In this document: positions 16,757 through 26,400 of the stretch, piece after piece
Layout: each line of letters begins with the position of its first letter
Position numbering within the stretch: position 1 is the first letter of the stretch
Assembly (NCBI RefSeq): GCF_016741875.1
Contig: NZ_JAERRF010000003.1
Location: forward strand, 372,001 to 436,000
DNA from: Streptomyces coffeae
Lineage (GTDB): Bacteria; Actinomycetota; Actinomycetes; Streptomycetales; Streptomycetaceae
DNA length: 64,000 nt
Reading direction: 5' to 3'
Translations under genes and position numbers: made by a program
The notes under the pieces: generated by a model
What the model was told of the DNA's origin: nothing
The model's input: the letters and a program-made list of their open reading frames with translations, nothing else
The model's database searches: none

Positions 16757-18481
16757 TCACCTCGGCCGCCGGCCCAGCCGCGCGGCCGCGCGCAGCGACA
16801 CCGGGGCGACCCGGGACAGCACCGCCGCGGCCTTCGCCTCCGGCGTCACCGGAACCACCGCGGCATTGCGCAGCACGGCCCGCAGGATCGCGTCCGCGAC
16901 CTTCTCCGGCGGGTAGGCACGGGGCGCCAGCAGCCGGGCGGGCCGGTCGTCCCGGGTGCGGGCATAGCCGGGGCAGATCACCGAGACGCCGATGTCCCGG
17001 CCCGCCAGCTCGGCCCGCAGGGATTCGCTCAGCCGCACCACGGCGGCCTGGGAGGCGCCGTAGGCGGACAGCGTCCGCGACGGGCGGAAGGCGGCGGCCG
17101 ACGCCGTGTTGACGATATGGCCGCCCTGGCCACGGTCGGCCATCTGGCCGCCGAAAGCCCGGCAGCTGTGGATGACGCCCCACAGATTGGTGTCCAGCAC
17201 CCGGCGCCAGGCGTCCGCCGAGGTGTCCAGGAAGGCGCCGGAGAGCCCCACTTCGGCATCGTTGACCAGCACATCGACCACGCCGTACTCGGCGCGGACC
17301 TTGTGGGCCAGCTTCTCCACGGCCCGCTCGTCCGCGATGTCCACGGCCTCGGCCCAGGCGTGCGGCGCACCGGCCGAGCGCGCCAGCGAGGCGGTGTGCG
17401 CCGCGGCCTCCGCGTCCTGGTCCACGGCGATCACCCGGGCTCCCGCCGCGGCGAAGGCGAGGCAGGTGGCCCGGCCGACGGCGCCCGCCGCGCCCGTCAC
17501 CAGCACCAGCCGGCCGCCGAACCGCTGGGCGTACGGACCGGGCGAGGCCGCCCCGGGGCGCGGAGCGCCCTCCTCCACCGAGGTGATGAACTCGGCGATC
17601 CACGCGGTGAGCTGGTCCGGCCGGGAGCGGGGCATGCCGTGGCGGGCGGCGAGGGTGCGCCGCGTCAGATCCGGCACCCAGCTCTCCAGATCGTCGTAGA
17701 GCCGCTGGGAGAGAAAGGGGTCCTGGGTCGGGACGATCAGCTGGACCGGGGCGTGGGCATAGGCGTCCGGACGGGGCCGGAGGAGCCGCTCGCGGACGTT
17801 GTCCCGGTAGAGCCAGGCACCGTGGGCGGCGTCATCGGGGAACGACGCGGTCGGATAGCTGTCGTTCGGCACCCGCTCGATGCGCTCCAGGACGCCCGGC
17901 CAGGACCGGCCGAGCGGACCGCGCCACAGCGCCTCCGGAAGCCGGGGCGTATGCAGCGCGCCCACATACCAGGAGCGGGCGGACTGGCCCAGGAGCTGGG
18001 CGATACGGCGCGGGGTCGGCCGGGTCAGCCGCTTTCTGATCCAGTGGCTGAAGTGGTCCAGGCAGGGACCCGACAGCGAGGTGAACGAGGCGATCCGCCC
18101 CTGGACGCGCGGGACCGTGACGAACTCCCAGGACTGCACCGAGCCCCAGTCGTGGCCCACCAGATGGACCGGCCGGCCCGGGGCGACCGCGTCGATCACG
18201 GCCAGGAAGTCATCGGTGAGCTTCTCCAGGGTGAAGCCGCCGCGCAGCGGCTTCGGGGCCGTGGAGCGGCCGCAGCCCCGCACGTCGTACAGCACGACAT
18301 GGAAGCCCGCGCCGTCGGAGGCGAGGCGGGTGGCGACCTCCGCCCACACCTCCTTGCTGTCCGGATAGCCGTGCAGCAGCACCACCGTGGGCCGCGCGGG
18401 ATCACCGAGCTCGGCGACGCACAGCTCCACCTCTCCCGTACGGATCGTGCGTTCGGCCGCTGCCGCGATCCCGTCCGTCAC
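16757..18481 (-). CDS. Alpha/beta hydrolase fused to short-chain dehydrogenase/reductase
   Basis: 574 residues from a GTG at 18481 with GGGGAGGA 5 nt upstream. Residues 10-305 form an epoxide-hydrolase-like alpha/beta hydrolase: oxyanion HGYP at 37-40 and nucleophile elbow GHDWGS with D111. Residues 322-574 form an SDR: Rossmann TGAAGAVG (329-336), NTAS with S461, and Tyr474. Two SDR hallmarks are altered: NNAG reads NDAE (407-410), and the YxxxK lysine is Gln478 (YGASQ). The reductase half may therefore be weak or only bind ligand. Such fusions occur in actinobacteria; the substrate is unknown, probably a hydrophobic or aromatic compound. Confidence 0.87.
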   Translation of the reverse strand: MTDGIAAAAERTIRTGEVELCVAELGDPARPTVVLLHGYPDSKEVWAEVATRLASDGAGFHVVLYDVRGCGRSTAPKPLRGGFTLEKLTDDFLAVIDAVAPGRPVHLVGHDWGSVQSWEFVTVPRVQGRIASFTSLSGPCLDHFSHWIRKRLTRPTPRRIAQLLGQSARSWYVGALHTPRLPEALWRGPLGRSWPGVLERIERVPNDSYPTASFPDDAAHGAWLYRDNVRERLLRPRPDAYAHAPVQLIVPTQDPFLSQRLYDDLESWVPDLTRRTLAARHGMPRSRPDQLTAWIAEFITSVEEGAPRPGAASPGPYAQRFGGRLVLVTGAAGAVGRATCLAFAAAGARVIAVDQDAEAAAHTASLARSAGAPHAWAEAVDIADERAVEKLAHKVRAEYGVVDVLVNDAEVGLSGAFLDTSADAWRRVLDTNLWGVIHSCRAFGGQMADRGQGGHIVNTASAAAFRPSRTLSAYGASQAAVVRLSESLRAELAGRDIGVSVICPGYARTRDDRPARLLAPRAYPPEKVADAILRAVLRNAAVVPVTPEAKAAAVLSRVAPVSLRAAARLGRRPR

Positions 18482-18760
18482 ACTGTCCTCCCCTTCCGCG
18501 CGGACATCGGCTTCCGCGCATGAATCCGGTGGCGTCCCCGCATGAACGGCGTCTTCACCGCGTCTTCCACGCATGAACCCGGCGAACCGTGCCAGGACGA
18601 CCATGCTCGGCGTTCGAAATCGCCGTCAAGAGGGCCGTTCGCCCCTGTGGATACCCGGGGTAACCCCCTCCTGGGGGTGCCGTTCCCCTACGGGCACGTG
18701 CGACCCGAGGACTAGGGAAATCCAGCCGTCAGGACTGACGCCGGGTGTGGCTCAGCCCAC

Positions 18761-18766
18761 TACTGT
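18761..18766 (+). promoter_or_regulatory. Likely -10 of leaderless ABC operon transcript
   Basis: TACTGT ends 7 nt before the GTG at 18774, matching the leaderless spacing. A weak CTGACG is found upstream at a longer-than-usual distance. Confidence 0.45.
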
Positions 18767-18773
18767 CGAACAC

Positions 18774-19835
18774 GTGACTGTGATCGCCACCGAAAGCCTG
18801 AGCAAGCGGTTCCCCAGGGTCACCGCTCTCGACCGGCTCTCCGTCGACATCACACCGGGCGTCACCGGCCTGGTGGGTGCCAACGGTGCCGGTAAGTCCA
18901 CCCTGATCAAGATCCTGCTCGGTCTCTCTCCCGCCACCGAGGGGCGTGCCACCGTGCTCGGCCTCGACGTGACCAAGGACGGCAGCACCATCCGCGAGAG
19001 CGTCGGCTATATGCCCGAGCACGACTGTCTGCCGCCCGATGTCTCGGCCACCGAGTTCGTCGTCCACATGGCGCGCATGTCCGGGCTGCCACCGTCCGCC
19101 GCCCGGGAGCGCACGGCCGACACCCTGCGCCATGTGGGCCTGTACGAGGAGCGGTACCGACCCATCGGCGGCTACTCGACCGGTATGAAGCAGCGGGTCA
19201 AGCTGGCTCAGGCGCTGGTGCACGACCCGCGGCTGGTGCTGCTGGACGAGCCGACCAACGGTCTCGACCCGGTCGGCCGGGACGACATGCTCGCCCTCAT
19301 CCGCCGCGTCTACACCGACTTCGGCATTTCGGTCCTGGTCACTTCGCATCTGCTCGGCGAGCTGGAGCGCACCTGCGACCACGTGGTGGTCATCGACGGC
19401 GGCAAGCTGCTCCGCTCCAGCTCCACCAGCGACTTCACCCAGGCCACGGCCTCCCTCGCGGTCGAGGTCACCGACACTGCCGAGCACCCGGACGGCACCG
19501 GTGTGCTGCGCGCCGCGCTCGACCGCGCGGGGCTCACCGTCCAGCCCGCCGGACGCGGCGCCGACGGGGCGCCCGCCTCCGACCATGTGCTGCTGGTCGA
19601 CGTGGCCGGGGAGGGGACCTACGACACGGTCCGCGACGCCATCGCCGAACTCGGCCTCGGCCTGGTCCGCATGGAACAGCGCCGCCACCGCATCGCGGAG
19701 ATCTTCCGCTCCGACGACGACTCCGCAAACGCCGCCGCGAACGCCTCCGACCACACCGCTGACCACACCACGGGGACCTCCGGCGCGGACGGAACCGGCG
19801 CCCACGGGAAGGGAGGTGCCGTCGATGCCGCCTGA
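18774..19835 (+). CDS. ABC-2 type exporter, ATP-binding protein 1
   Basis: 353 residues from the GTG at 18774. Walker A GANGAGKST, the signature region STGMKQRVKLAQAL, Walker B LVLLDEPTNGLDP and the H-loop SH are all intact. The C-terminal 100 residues form the extension seen in drug/antibiotic and Na+ exporters, ending in a His/Thr/Gly-rich tail that overlaps the next gene by 11 nt. It powers one of the two permeases that follow. The operon order is ATPase, permease, ATPase, permease. Confidence 0.92.
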   Translation: MTVIATESLSKRFPRVTALDRLSVDITPGVTGLVGANGAGKSTLIKILLGLSPATEGRATVLGLDVTKDGSTIRESVGYMPEHDCLPPDVSATEFVVHMARMSGLPPSAARERTADTLRHVGLYEERYRPIGGYSTGMKQRVKLAQALVHDPRLVLLDEPTNGLDPVGRDDMLALIRRVYTDFGISVLVTSHLLGELERTCDHVVVIDGGKLLRSSSTSDFTQATASLAVEVTDTAEHPDGTGVLRAALDRAGLTVQPAGRGADGAPASDHVLLVDVAGEGTYDTVRDAIAELGLGLVRMEQRRHRIAEIFRSDDDSANAAANASDHTADHTTGTSGADGTGAHGKGGAVDAA

Positions 19836-20724
19836 GACCGTGCCCCAGCAGCGCACCGACGTCATCCACAACATCGGCTACCGGCACTACGAGGGCGCCC
19901 GCCTGGGCCGCGCCTACGCCCGCCGCTCGCTCTTCTCCCAGAGCCTGCGCGGCGCCTACGGCCTCGGCCGCTCGGCGAAGTCCAAGGTCGGGCCGATGCT
20001 GATGCTCGCCGTGATGTGCGTGCCCGCCGCGATCATCGTCGCGGTGGCCGTCGCCACCCAGGCGAACAAGCTCCCCGTGGAGTACACCGGCTACGCGATC
20101 ATGCTCCAGGCCGTCATCGGCCTCTACACCGCGGCCCAGGCACCGCAGTCCGTCTCGCGCGATCTGCGCTTCAAGACGATCCCGCTCTACTTCTCCCGGC
20201 CCATCAAGACCGGGGACTATGTGGGAGCCAAGTTCGCCGCCCTCGCGTCCGCGCTCTTCTTCCTCACCGCGATGCCCCTGCTGATCCTCTACATCGGGGC
20301 CCTGCTCGCCAAGCTGGACTTCGCCGACCAGACGAAGGGCTTCGCACAAGGACTGGTCTCCGTGGCTCTGCTCTCGCTCCTCTTCGCCGGTATCGGCCTG
20401 GTCATCGCCGCCATGACACCGCGCCGCGGCTTCGGTGTCGCCGCCGTCATCGCCGTACTGACCATCTCCTACGGCGCGGTGAGCACCGTTCAGGCCATCG
20501 CCTGGGACCAGGGCAACACCGACGCGGTCAGCTGGCTCGGCCTCTTCTCGCCGATCACCCTCGTCGACGGGGTGCAGACCGCGTTCCTCGGTGCCACCTC
20601 CGCCTTCCCCGGCGAGTTCGGCCCCGACACCGGGACCGGCCTCGTCTACCTCGTCGTCCTCCTCGGCCTGACCGCCGGCTCGTACGGCCTGCTGATGCGC
20701 CGCTACCGAAAGGTCGGGCTGTGA
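19825..20724 (+). CDS. ABC-2 type exporter, permease 1
   Basis: 299 residues; the ATG at 19825 has GGGAGG upstream and overlaps the preceding ATPase gene by 11 nt. After a cytoplasmic start (VIHNIGYRHYEGARLGRAYARRSLF) there are about six membrane helices, and the chain ends LLMRRYRKVGL. This N-terminal pattern is typical of ABC-2 permeases in actinobacteria. The substrate is unknown. Confidence 0.88.
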   Translation: MPPETVPQQRTDVIHNIGYRHYEGARLGRAYARRSLFSQSLRGAYGLGRSAKSKVGPMLMLAVMCVPAAIIVAVAVATQANKLPVEYTGYAIMLQAVIGLYTAAQAPQSVSRDLRFKTIPLYFSRPIKTGDYVGAKFAALASALFFLTAMPLLILYIGALLAKLDFADQTKGFAQGLVSVALLSLLFAGIGLVIAAMTPRRGFGVAAVIAVLTISYGAVSTVQAIAWDQGNTDAVSWLGLFSPITLVDGVQTAFLGATSAFPGEFGPDTGTGLVYLVVLLGLTAGSYGLLMRRYRKVGL

Positions 20725-21647
20725 CCACGATCGCCATCGACAATGTCTCCCGCTGGTTCGGGAACGTCGTGGCCGTCAACGACGTGACCATGACGATCGG
20801 CCCCGGGGTCACCGGCCTTCTCGGACCCAACGGCGCGGGCAAGTCCACCCTGATCAACATGATGGCCGGGTTCCTGGCGCCCTCCACCGGGACCGTCACC
20901 CTCGACGGCGCCCCGATCTGGCGCAATGAGCAGGTGTACCGCCACATCGGGCTCGTCCCCGAGCGGGAGGGGATGTACGACTTCCTCACCGGCCGCGAAT
21001 TTGTCATCGCCAACGCCGAACTGCACGGGCTGCCCGATCCGCGCGCCGCCGCGCGCAAGGCGCTGGACACCGTCGAGATGGACTACGCCGGATCGCGGAA
21101 GATCTCCACCTACAGCAAGGGCATGCGCCAGCGGGTGAAGATGGCCTCCGCCCTGGTCCACGAACCGTCGGTGCTGCTGCTCGACGAGCCGTTCAACGGG
21201 ATGGACCCGCGCCAGCGCATGCAGCTGATGGAGCTGCTGCGGCGGATGGGCGCCGAGGGCCGCACCGTGCTGTTCTCCTCGCACATCCTGGAGGAGGTCG
21301 AGCAACTCGCCGCCCATATCGAGGTGATCGTCGCCGGACGGCACGCCGCCTCCGGTGACTTCCGCAAGATCCGCCGTCTGATGACCGACCGTCCGCACCG
21401 CTATCTGGTGCGCTCCAGCGACGACCGGGCACTCGCGGCGGCCCTCATCGCCGATCCGTCGACCACCGGTATCCAGGTCGACGCCGGCGGCGGGGTGGAC
21501 GGCGGACTGCACATCCAGGCCGTCGACTTCACCCGCTTCACCGAACTGCTGCCCCGGGTCGCCCGCGACCAGGGCATCCGGCTCCTCACGGTCTCGCCCT
21601 CCGACGAGTCCCTGGAGAGCGTCTTCTCCTACCTCGTCGCGGCCTGA
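20721..21647 (+). CDS. ABC-2 type exporter, ATP-binding protein 2
   Basis: 308 residues; its GTG overlaps the previous stop (GTGA). Walker A GPNGAGKST, signature YSKGMRQRVKMASAL, Walker B LLLDEPFNGMDP and the H-loop SSH are present. It is a second ATPase in the same operon and resembles the Na+/drug exporter group. Its C-terminal domain ends in DESLESVFSYLVAA, close in type to that of the first ATPase, so the operon may have arisen by duplication of an ATPase-permease pair. Confidence 0.92.
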   Translation: MTTIAIDNVSRWFGNVVAVNDVTMTIGPGVTGLLGPNGAGKSTLINMMAGFLAPSTGTVTLDGAPIWRNEQVYRHIGLVPEREGMYDFLTGREFVIANAELHGLPDPRAAARKALDTVEMDYAGSRKISTYSKGMRQRVKMASALVHEPSVLLLDEPFNGMDPRQRMQLMELLRRMGAEGRTVLFSSHILEEVEQLAAHIEVIVAGRHAASGDFRKIRRLMTDRPHRYLVRSSDDRALAAALIADPSTTGIQVDAGGGVDGGLHIQAVDFTRFTELLPRVARDQGIRLLTVSPSDESLESVFSYLVAA

Positions 21648-21662
21648 AAGGAGCCCACAGCG

Positions 21663-22391
21663 ATGTCCTCGCTCTACCATCCGACCGTCGCCCGGCTCAC
21701 CTACCGGGCCCTGCTCGGCCGCCGCCGTGCGCTGATCCTGTTCTCCCTGCCCGCACTGCTGCTGATCATCGCGTTGGCGGTACGGGTACTGACCAGTGCC
21801 GACGACAGCACGGCCGATGGCATCCTCGGCGGCTTCGCGATCGCCACCATGGTTCCGCTGATCGGCGTGATCGCCGGTACCGGTGCGATCGGCCCGGAGA
21901 TCGACGACGGTTCGGTCCTCTATCTGCTGGCCAAGCCGGTGAAGCGGCCCACGATCATCGTCACCAAGCTGATCGTCGCGATCGGCGTCACGGCCGCCTT
22001 CTCCGCGATCCCCACCCTGCTCGCCGGCTTCATCCTGAACGGCAACGGCCATCAGCTCGCGGTCGCCTACGCCGTCGCCGCCGCCGTGGCCTCCGTCGCC
22101 TACAGCGCGATCTTCCTGCTGCTGGGCACCGTCACCCGGCATGCGGTGGTCGCGGGCCTGGTCTACGCCCTGGTGTGGGAGGCGCTGTTCGGCAGCTTGA
22201 TCTCCGGGGCGCGTACGCTCAGCGTCCAGCAGTGGGCGCTGGCCCTCGCCCAGAAGATCGGCGAGGGCGATCTGATCACCTCGGACGTCGGACTGCCCGC
22301 CGCCGTGGTGCTGCTGGTCGCCGTGACCGTGGCCGCGACCTGGTACGCGGGCAGCAAGCTGCGCACGCTCACCGTCGCCGGTGAGGAGTGA
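21663..22391 (+). CDS. ABC-2 type exporter, permease 2
   Basis: 242 residues from the ATG at 21663, with AAGGAG upstream and 15 nt after the ATPase gene. Six hydrophobic segments are visible, beginning with LILFSLPALLLIIALAV. The cytoplasmic piece IDDGSVLYLLAKPVKRPTIIVTK is characteristic of ABC-2 permeases. A 13-bp stem terminator follows at 22418-22455, so this is the last gene of the operon. Confidence 0.88.
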   Translation: MSSLYHPTVARLTYRALLGRRRALILFSLPALLLIIALAVRVLTSADDSTADGILGGFAIATMVPLIGVIAGTGAIGPEIDDGSVLYLLAKPVKRPTIIVTKLIVAIGVTAAFSAIPTLLAGFILNGNGHQLAVAYAVAAAVASVAYSAIFLLLGTVTRHAVVAGLVYALVWEALFGSLISGARTLSVQQWALALAQKIGEGDLITSDVGLPAAVVLLVAVTVAATWYAGSKLRTLTVAGEE

Positions 22392-22417
22392 GCCGTTCGG
22401 ACGCACCCCTGTTGTCG

Positions 22418-22455
22418 CCGGTGGCGGCGGTCGTGGAGACGGCCGCCGCCACCGG
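22418..22455 (+). terminator. Terminator hairpin after ABC operon
   Basis: CCGGTGGCGGCGG (22418-22430) pairs perfectly with CCGCCGCCACCGG (22443-22455). There is no strong T run. Confidence 0.65.
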
Positions 22456-22509
22456 TGTTGTTGCCATCGGTGTTGACACCGGGCCCCGGCGTTTCCTTGG
22501 CTCACTCCC

Positions 22510-23466
22510 GTGAAATCCGACCGGCTGCTCTCGATCCTGCTGCTCCTCCAGACCCGTGGCCGGGTCACCGCCGTGGAACTCGCCGAGCGGCTGGAGGTCT
22601 CGACCCGCACCATCTACCGCGATGTGGAGTCCCTGTCCGCCGCCGGGGTGCCGGTGTACGCCGAACGCGGTCGGCACGGCGGAATCACCCTGCTCCCCGG
22701 CTTCCGCACGGATGTCACCGGACTCACCTCCGATGAGGCCAGGGCGCTGTTCGTCCTGGTCGCGCAGAGCACCCATGCCGCGCTCGGCCTCGACAGCGCC
22801 CTCGGCTCCGCCCTGCGCAAGGTGATGGCCGCGCTCCCGGCCGCGCACCGGCCCGCCGCCGAACTCACCAGCCGCCGGATCCTCGTCGACCCCGGCCGCT
22901 GGTGGTCCCACCCCGCGCCGGAGGCCGATCTCGCCGTACTCCAGACCGCCGTACTGACCGACCGCAGACTGCGCATCCGCTACCGCCACGGCGGGCAGAC
23001 CGCGCTGAACGACTACACCGTCGACCCCTACGGGCTCGTCGCCAAGGCCGGGGTCTGGTACCTGGTCGCCGACCGCGACGGCACCGCGCGGCTGTTCCGC
23101 GCCGACCGTGTCGCCGCCGCGTCGCTCGACGACGCACCGGTGCGCCGCCGCCCCGGTGCCGAGCTGAAGGAGGTGTGGGAGGAGCTGCGGCGCGGGATCG
23201 AGGAGCGGCCGATGCCGCTGCGGGTACGGGCGCGGGTGCGGCGCACCGGGCTCGACCGCTTCCTGCGGATCGTCGGCTCGCTGGTGGCACAGCCCCAGGA
23301 GATCGGGGGCGACGCGGAGTGGGCCGAGGTGGACCTCGCCTATCCGCAGCTGGCCGCGACGCGTCACCTGCTCCAGTTCGGGGCGGAGGTGGAGGTGCTG
23401 GAGCCGCCGGAGGTCCGCGCCGAACTGGCCGCCGCGGCGGCCTCGGTCACCGCGCTGTACGGGTGA
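22510..23466 (+). CDS. WYL-domain HTH regulator (YafY/DeoR type)
   Basis: 318 residues from a GTG at 22510. The N-terminal winged helix has TAVELAERLEVSTRTIYRDVESL. It is followed by a WYL domain with the segment YGLVAKAGVWYLVADRDGTARLFRADRV and a WCX-like C-terminus. WYL regulators sense nucleic acid or small ligands and control, among other things, DNA repair genes. The 3' end overlaps the convergent LysR gene by 20 bp. No target is apparent. Confidence 0.9.
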   Translation: MKSDRLLSILLLLQTRGRVTAVELAERLEVSTRTIYRDVESLSAAGVPVYAERGRHGGITLLPGFRTDVTGLTSDEARALFVLVAQSTHAALGLDSALGSALRKVMAALPAAHRPAAELTSRRILVDPGRWWSHPAPEADLAVLQTAVLTDRRLRIRYRHGGQTALNDYTVDPYGLVAKAGVWYLVADRDGTARLFRADRVAAASLDDAPVRRRPGAELKEVWEELRRGIEERPMPLRVRARVRRTGLDRFLRIVGSLVAQPQEIGGDAEWAEVDLAYPQLAATRHLLQFGAEVEVLEPPEVRAELAAAAASVTALYG

Positions 23467-24406
23467 CGCCGGGGTCCGGCTCCGGCCCGGCCCCCGGTCG
23501 CGGCCGTGGGCCGTCCGCCGTCAGCTCGGCCGCGACCGTCTCGGCGAACTCCACGGCGACCGGGCTGAGCGCGTCCCACCGCCGCGCCGCCCAACCGGTG
23601 GCCAGCGGCGGCAGTGAGGGGATCGGGATCAGCCGCAGCGCCGGATGGGCGACCGGCTCCCGCCACCCCGGCAGCGCGGGCACCACGGCGTGCCCCAGCC
23701 CCAGTTCGGCCAGCAGGATCGCGGTGTCCCAGTCGGCCACGCTGGTGGTCGAGACCGGTTCGGTGCCCTGGCGGGTGAGGTGCTCCTCCAGCCGGTGCCG
23801 GGAGACGGAGTTCTCCGGCAGCCGGATGTGCCGGATGGACGCCAGCTCCCCGGGCCCGATCTCGGTGCGCTCGGCGAGCGGATCACCGGCGTGGACGGCC
23901 AGCACCCACGGCAGCTCCAGCACCGGCCGCAGTTCGATACCGCGTGCCGGGGAACCGATGGTGATCCAGGCCAGATCGGCGGTGCCGGCGGCCAGCGCCT
24001 CGAAGCAGCGACGGCTGGAGTTCTCGGTCTGGAACTCCAGGTTCACCCGCGGATGGCGCCGCCGGAAGGCCACCACCCCGGCCGACATGAAGTGCCGTAC
24101 GGTCGTCGCCCCGGTGGTGACGCGCACCGTACCGCCGCCGCCCCGCCGCAGGTCGCGCAGCCGCCGCAGTGCGTGATCGAGGCCGACCAGTCCGTCGGCC
24201 GCCGCCCGGTGCAGGATCAACCCCGCCTGGGTGGGCGCCACTCCGCGCGGACGGCGCTCCAACAGGACGATTCCCAACTCGCGTTCGAGCCGTTTGACGC
24301 GCTGGCTCACCGCCGACTGGGTACAGCCCAGATCACGGGCGACGGCACTGAGGCTGCCGGAGTCGCAGACGGCCGTGAAAGCCCTGAGATCGTCCAAGGT
24401 CATCAA
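23447..24406 (-). CDS. LysR-family transcriptional regulator
   Basis: 319 residues from an ATG at 24406. The N-terminal HTH reads LRAFTAVCDSGSLSAVARDLGCTQSAVSQRVKRLE and is followed by a LysR substrate-binding domain. LysR regulators usually control a divergent gene, but none is present to the right; the nearest gene is an exporter on the same strand. A plus-strand TTGACT at 24447-24452 may mark a lost divergent promoter. Its stop lies inside the end of the WYL gene (20-bp tail overlap). Confidence 0.9.
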   Translation of the reverse strand: MMTLDDLRAFTAVCDSGSLSAVARDLGCTQSAVSQRVKRLERELGIVLLERRPRGVAPTQAGLILHRAAADGLVGLDHALRRLRDLRRGGGGTVRVTTGATTVRHFMSAGVVAFRRRHPRVNLEFQTENSSRRCFEALAAGTADLAWITIGSPARGIELRPVLELPWVLAVHAGDPLAERTEIGPGELASIRHIRLPENSVSRHRLEEHLTRQGTEPVSTTSVADWDTAILLAELGLGHAVVPALPGWREPVAHPALRLIPIPSLPPLATGWAARRWDALSPVAVEFAETVAAELTADGPRPRPGAGPEPDPGVTRTAR

Positions 24407-24718
24407 CCCAAGCTACCGCTAAGGGGTTTGGAAGAAATCCTGAGGATTGACTTGGAGTTGGGACCAGGACGACGATCTATGCGGCGCCCAGGGCGGCAAC
24501 CCGCTCCCGGCCACGCCCGACCGGATCCGGACCGTACGGCGTGCGCCCGAGGGCGGGTGCCGACCCGCCCCTTTACCGCCGGGCCCCCGCCGCGGCCCGG
24601 CGCCCGCACCCCGACGGCGATGCAACGCCGTTGAGCCGGGCGCCGGTTCGGCGCAAGCCGCCGACGCACGCCGCGCCGCACCGGGGCGGACCCGGGCCTA
24701 TCGGCCCGGCCGCGGCGG
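24407..24718. other. 312-bp gap between LysR and exporter genes
   Basis: No gene recognised. A -35-like TTGACT at 24447-24452 points rightward with a weak GACGAT 18 bp on, but no plus-strand gene follows. The remainder is very GC-rich and featureless. Confidence 0.35.
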
Positions 24719-26263
24719 CTACGCGGGAACCGTTTCGGTGGGGGTCTTGGTGTCCGGTGATGTGGGGTGCGCGGGGGCGGGGCGGCCTCGGACCACCGCC
24801 AGGACCAGCAGACCCGCGGCCAGGGCGGTGATTCCGGAAATCAGGCAGATGCGGTCGAGCCCGGTCACAAACGATTCGTGGACCAGGGTCCGTGCGGCGT
24901 CCCGCTGCCCCGGGGGCGCCGCGGCGATCACCGCGTCGGCGTGGCCGCCGCTGATCGCCTCGGCCGCCTGTCCGGCAGACCGGGGCGGAACGGTTCCGTC
25001 GGCATCGACCACCTCGCGGACCCGCGACGCGAACACCGTGCCCAGGACGGCGATGCCGAGTGCGTACCCCAGCTGCCGGAAGGTGTTGACCGCGCCGCTG
25101 GCCATTCCCGCGCGCTCCGGCGGGGCGGCGTCGAGGGCGGCGGAGACCAGGACCGGCATGGCGAGCCCGACCCCCAGACCGGCCGTGATCATCCCCGGGA
25201 CCAGCACCTCCCAGCCCGAACCGGGCTCCAGCAGCGCGGCGTTGAGCAGCGCGCCCGCACCGATCAGCAGCAGTCCGCCGCCCAGTGCCCGCCCCGGGGC
25301 GACCTTCTCCAGCAGCCGTCCGCCCGCCGCGCCGACGACCAGCGCGGCCCCGGCCATCGGGGTCACCGCGAGCCCCGCCCGCACCGGGCTCAGCTCCAGC
25401 ACCGACTGGAGCCACAGCCCCGCATAGGTGAGATAGGGGAACGCGGCGGCCTGGAGCAGCAGAGCCGCGGCCATCAGCACCGCGAAGGAGGGACGGCGCA
25501 GCAGCCGCAGATCCAGCAGCGGCTGCCGCACCCCGCGCTCCACCGCGATGAACACGATCAGCGCGACGGCCGCGGCGACCAGCGAGACGACCGTGCCGGT
25601 GTCGGCCCAGCCCTCCTCACCGCCCCGCATCAGCCCGTAGGTGAGGGACCCGGCGCACAGGGTGAAGGCGGCGGCGCCCGGCCAGTCGATCCGCGCCCCC
25701 GGCGCACCGCGCGACTCGCCGACCGTACGGAGCGTGATCCACACCGCCACCGCCGTCAGCGGCAGATTGACCAGGAAGATCGCCCGCCAGTCGGCGTACT
25801 CGGTCAGCACACCGCCCAGCACCGGCCCGGCCGCCACGGCCGCCCCGCTGGTGCCGCCCCAGACCCCGAAGGCGATTCCGCGGGCGCGGCCGCTGTAGGT
25901 GGCCATCAGCAGCGGGGTGTTGGTGGCGAACATGGCCGCCGCTCCCACTCCCTGCACCGCGCGGGCGGCGATCAGCACCCCCGCGTCCGGCGCCAGCCCA
26001 CAGGCCAGCGAGGAGAGGGCGAAGACGGTGAGCCCCGCCAGGTACAGCCGCCGACGGCCGAAGAGATCGGCGGCCGAACCGGCCGTCATCAGCAGCGCGG
26101 CGAGCGCCAGCGCGTAGATGTCCATCACCCACTGGAGAGAGGTGAAGGAGGCATCAAGGCCGTGCGCCATCTCCGGCAGCGCCGTGTTCACGATCGTGAC
26201 GTCTATCAGCAACATGAAATTGCCGAGGGTGATGGCGGCCAGTGGCCACCAAGGGCTGCGCAT
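24719..26263 (-). CDS. MFS drug exporter, DHA2 (EmrB/QacA) family
   Basis: 514 residues; the ATG at 26263 (MRSPWWPLAAI) starts just before the first membrane helix and has GGAG upstream. About 14 membrane helices are seen. The motif between helices 2 and 3 reads SAADLFGRRRLYL and the helix-5 region has GGTSGAAVAAGPVLGG, as in proton-driven multidrug antiporters. The gene sits between the LysR and double-AsnC regulators. Either could control it; the AsnC-type gene is divergent with only 137 bp between. Confidence 0.92.
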   Translation of the reverse strand: MRSPWWPLAAITLGNFMLLIDVTIVNTALPEMAHGLDASFTSLQWVMDIYALALAALLMTAGSAADLFGRRRLYLAGLTVFALSSLACGLAPDAGVLIAARAVQGVGAAAMFATNTPLLMATYSGRARGIAFGVWGGTSGAAVAAGPVLGGVLTEYADWRAIFLVNLPLTAVAVWITLRTVGESRGAPGARIDWPGAAAFTLCAGSLTYGLMRGGEEGWADTGTVVSLVAAAVALIVFIAVERGVRQPLLDLRLLRRPSFAVLMAAALLLQAAAFPYLTYAGLWLQSVLELSPVRAGLAVTPMAGAALVVGAAGGRLLEKVAPGRALGGGLLLIGAGALLNAALLEPGSGWEVLVPGMITAGLGVGLAMPVLVSAALDAAPPERAGMASGAVNTFRQLGYALGIAVLGTVFASRVREVVDADGTVPPRSAGQAAEAISGGHADAVIAAAPPGQRDAARTLVHESFVTGLDRICLISGITALAAGLLVLAVVRGRPAPAHPTSPDTKTPTETVPA

Positions 26264-26388
26264 GAGGTACTCCGGGACGTCGGGCCGGGGCCCGGCCCGT
26301 ACGCCGCACCCCCCGTGCTCCTCACCGTCGCCGGGGCTCCGGATATGCTCCAGCCCGCCCCGGGAACACGGCGCTATCCGACACCGGC

Positions 26389-26394
26389 TAGCGT
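26389..26394 (+). promoter_or_regulatory. Possible -10 of leaderless AsnC-type regulator transcript
   Basis: TAGCGT lies 6 nt before the ATG at 26401, with no Shine-Dalgarno sequence. Confidence 0.4.
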
Positions 26395-26400
26395 GCTGCG

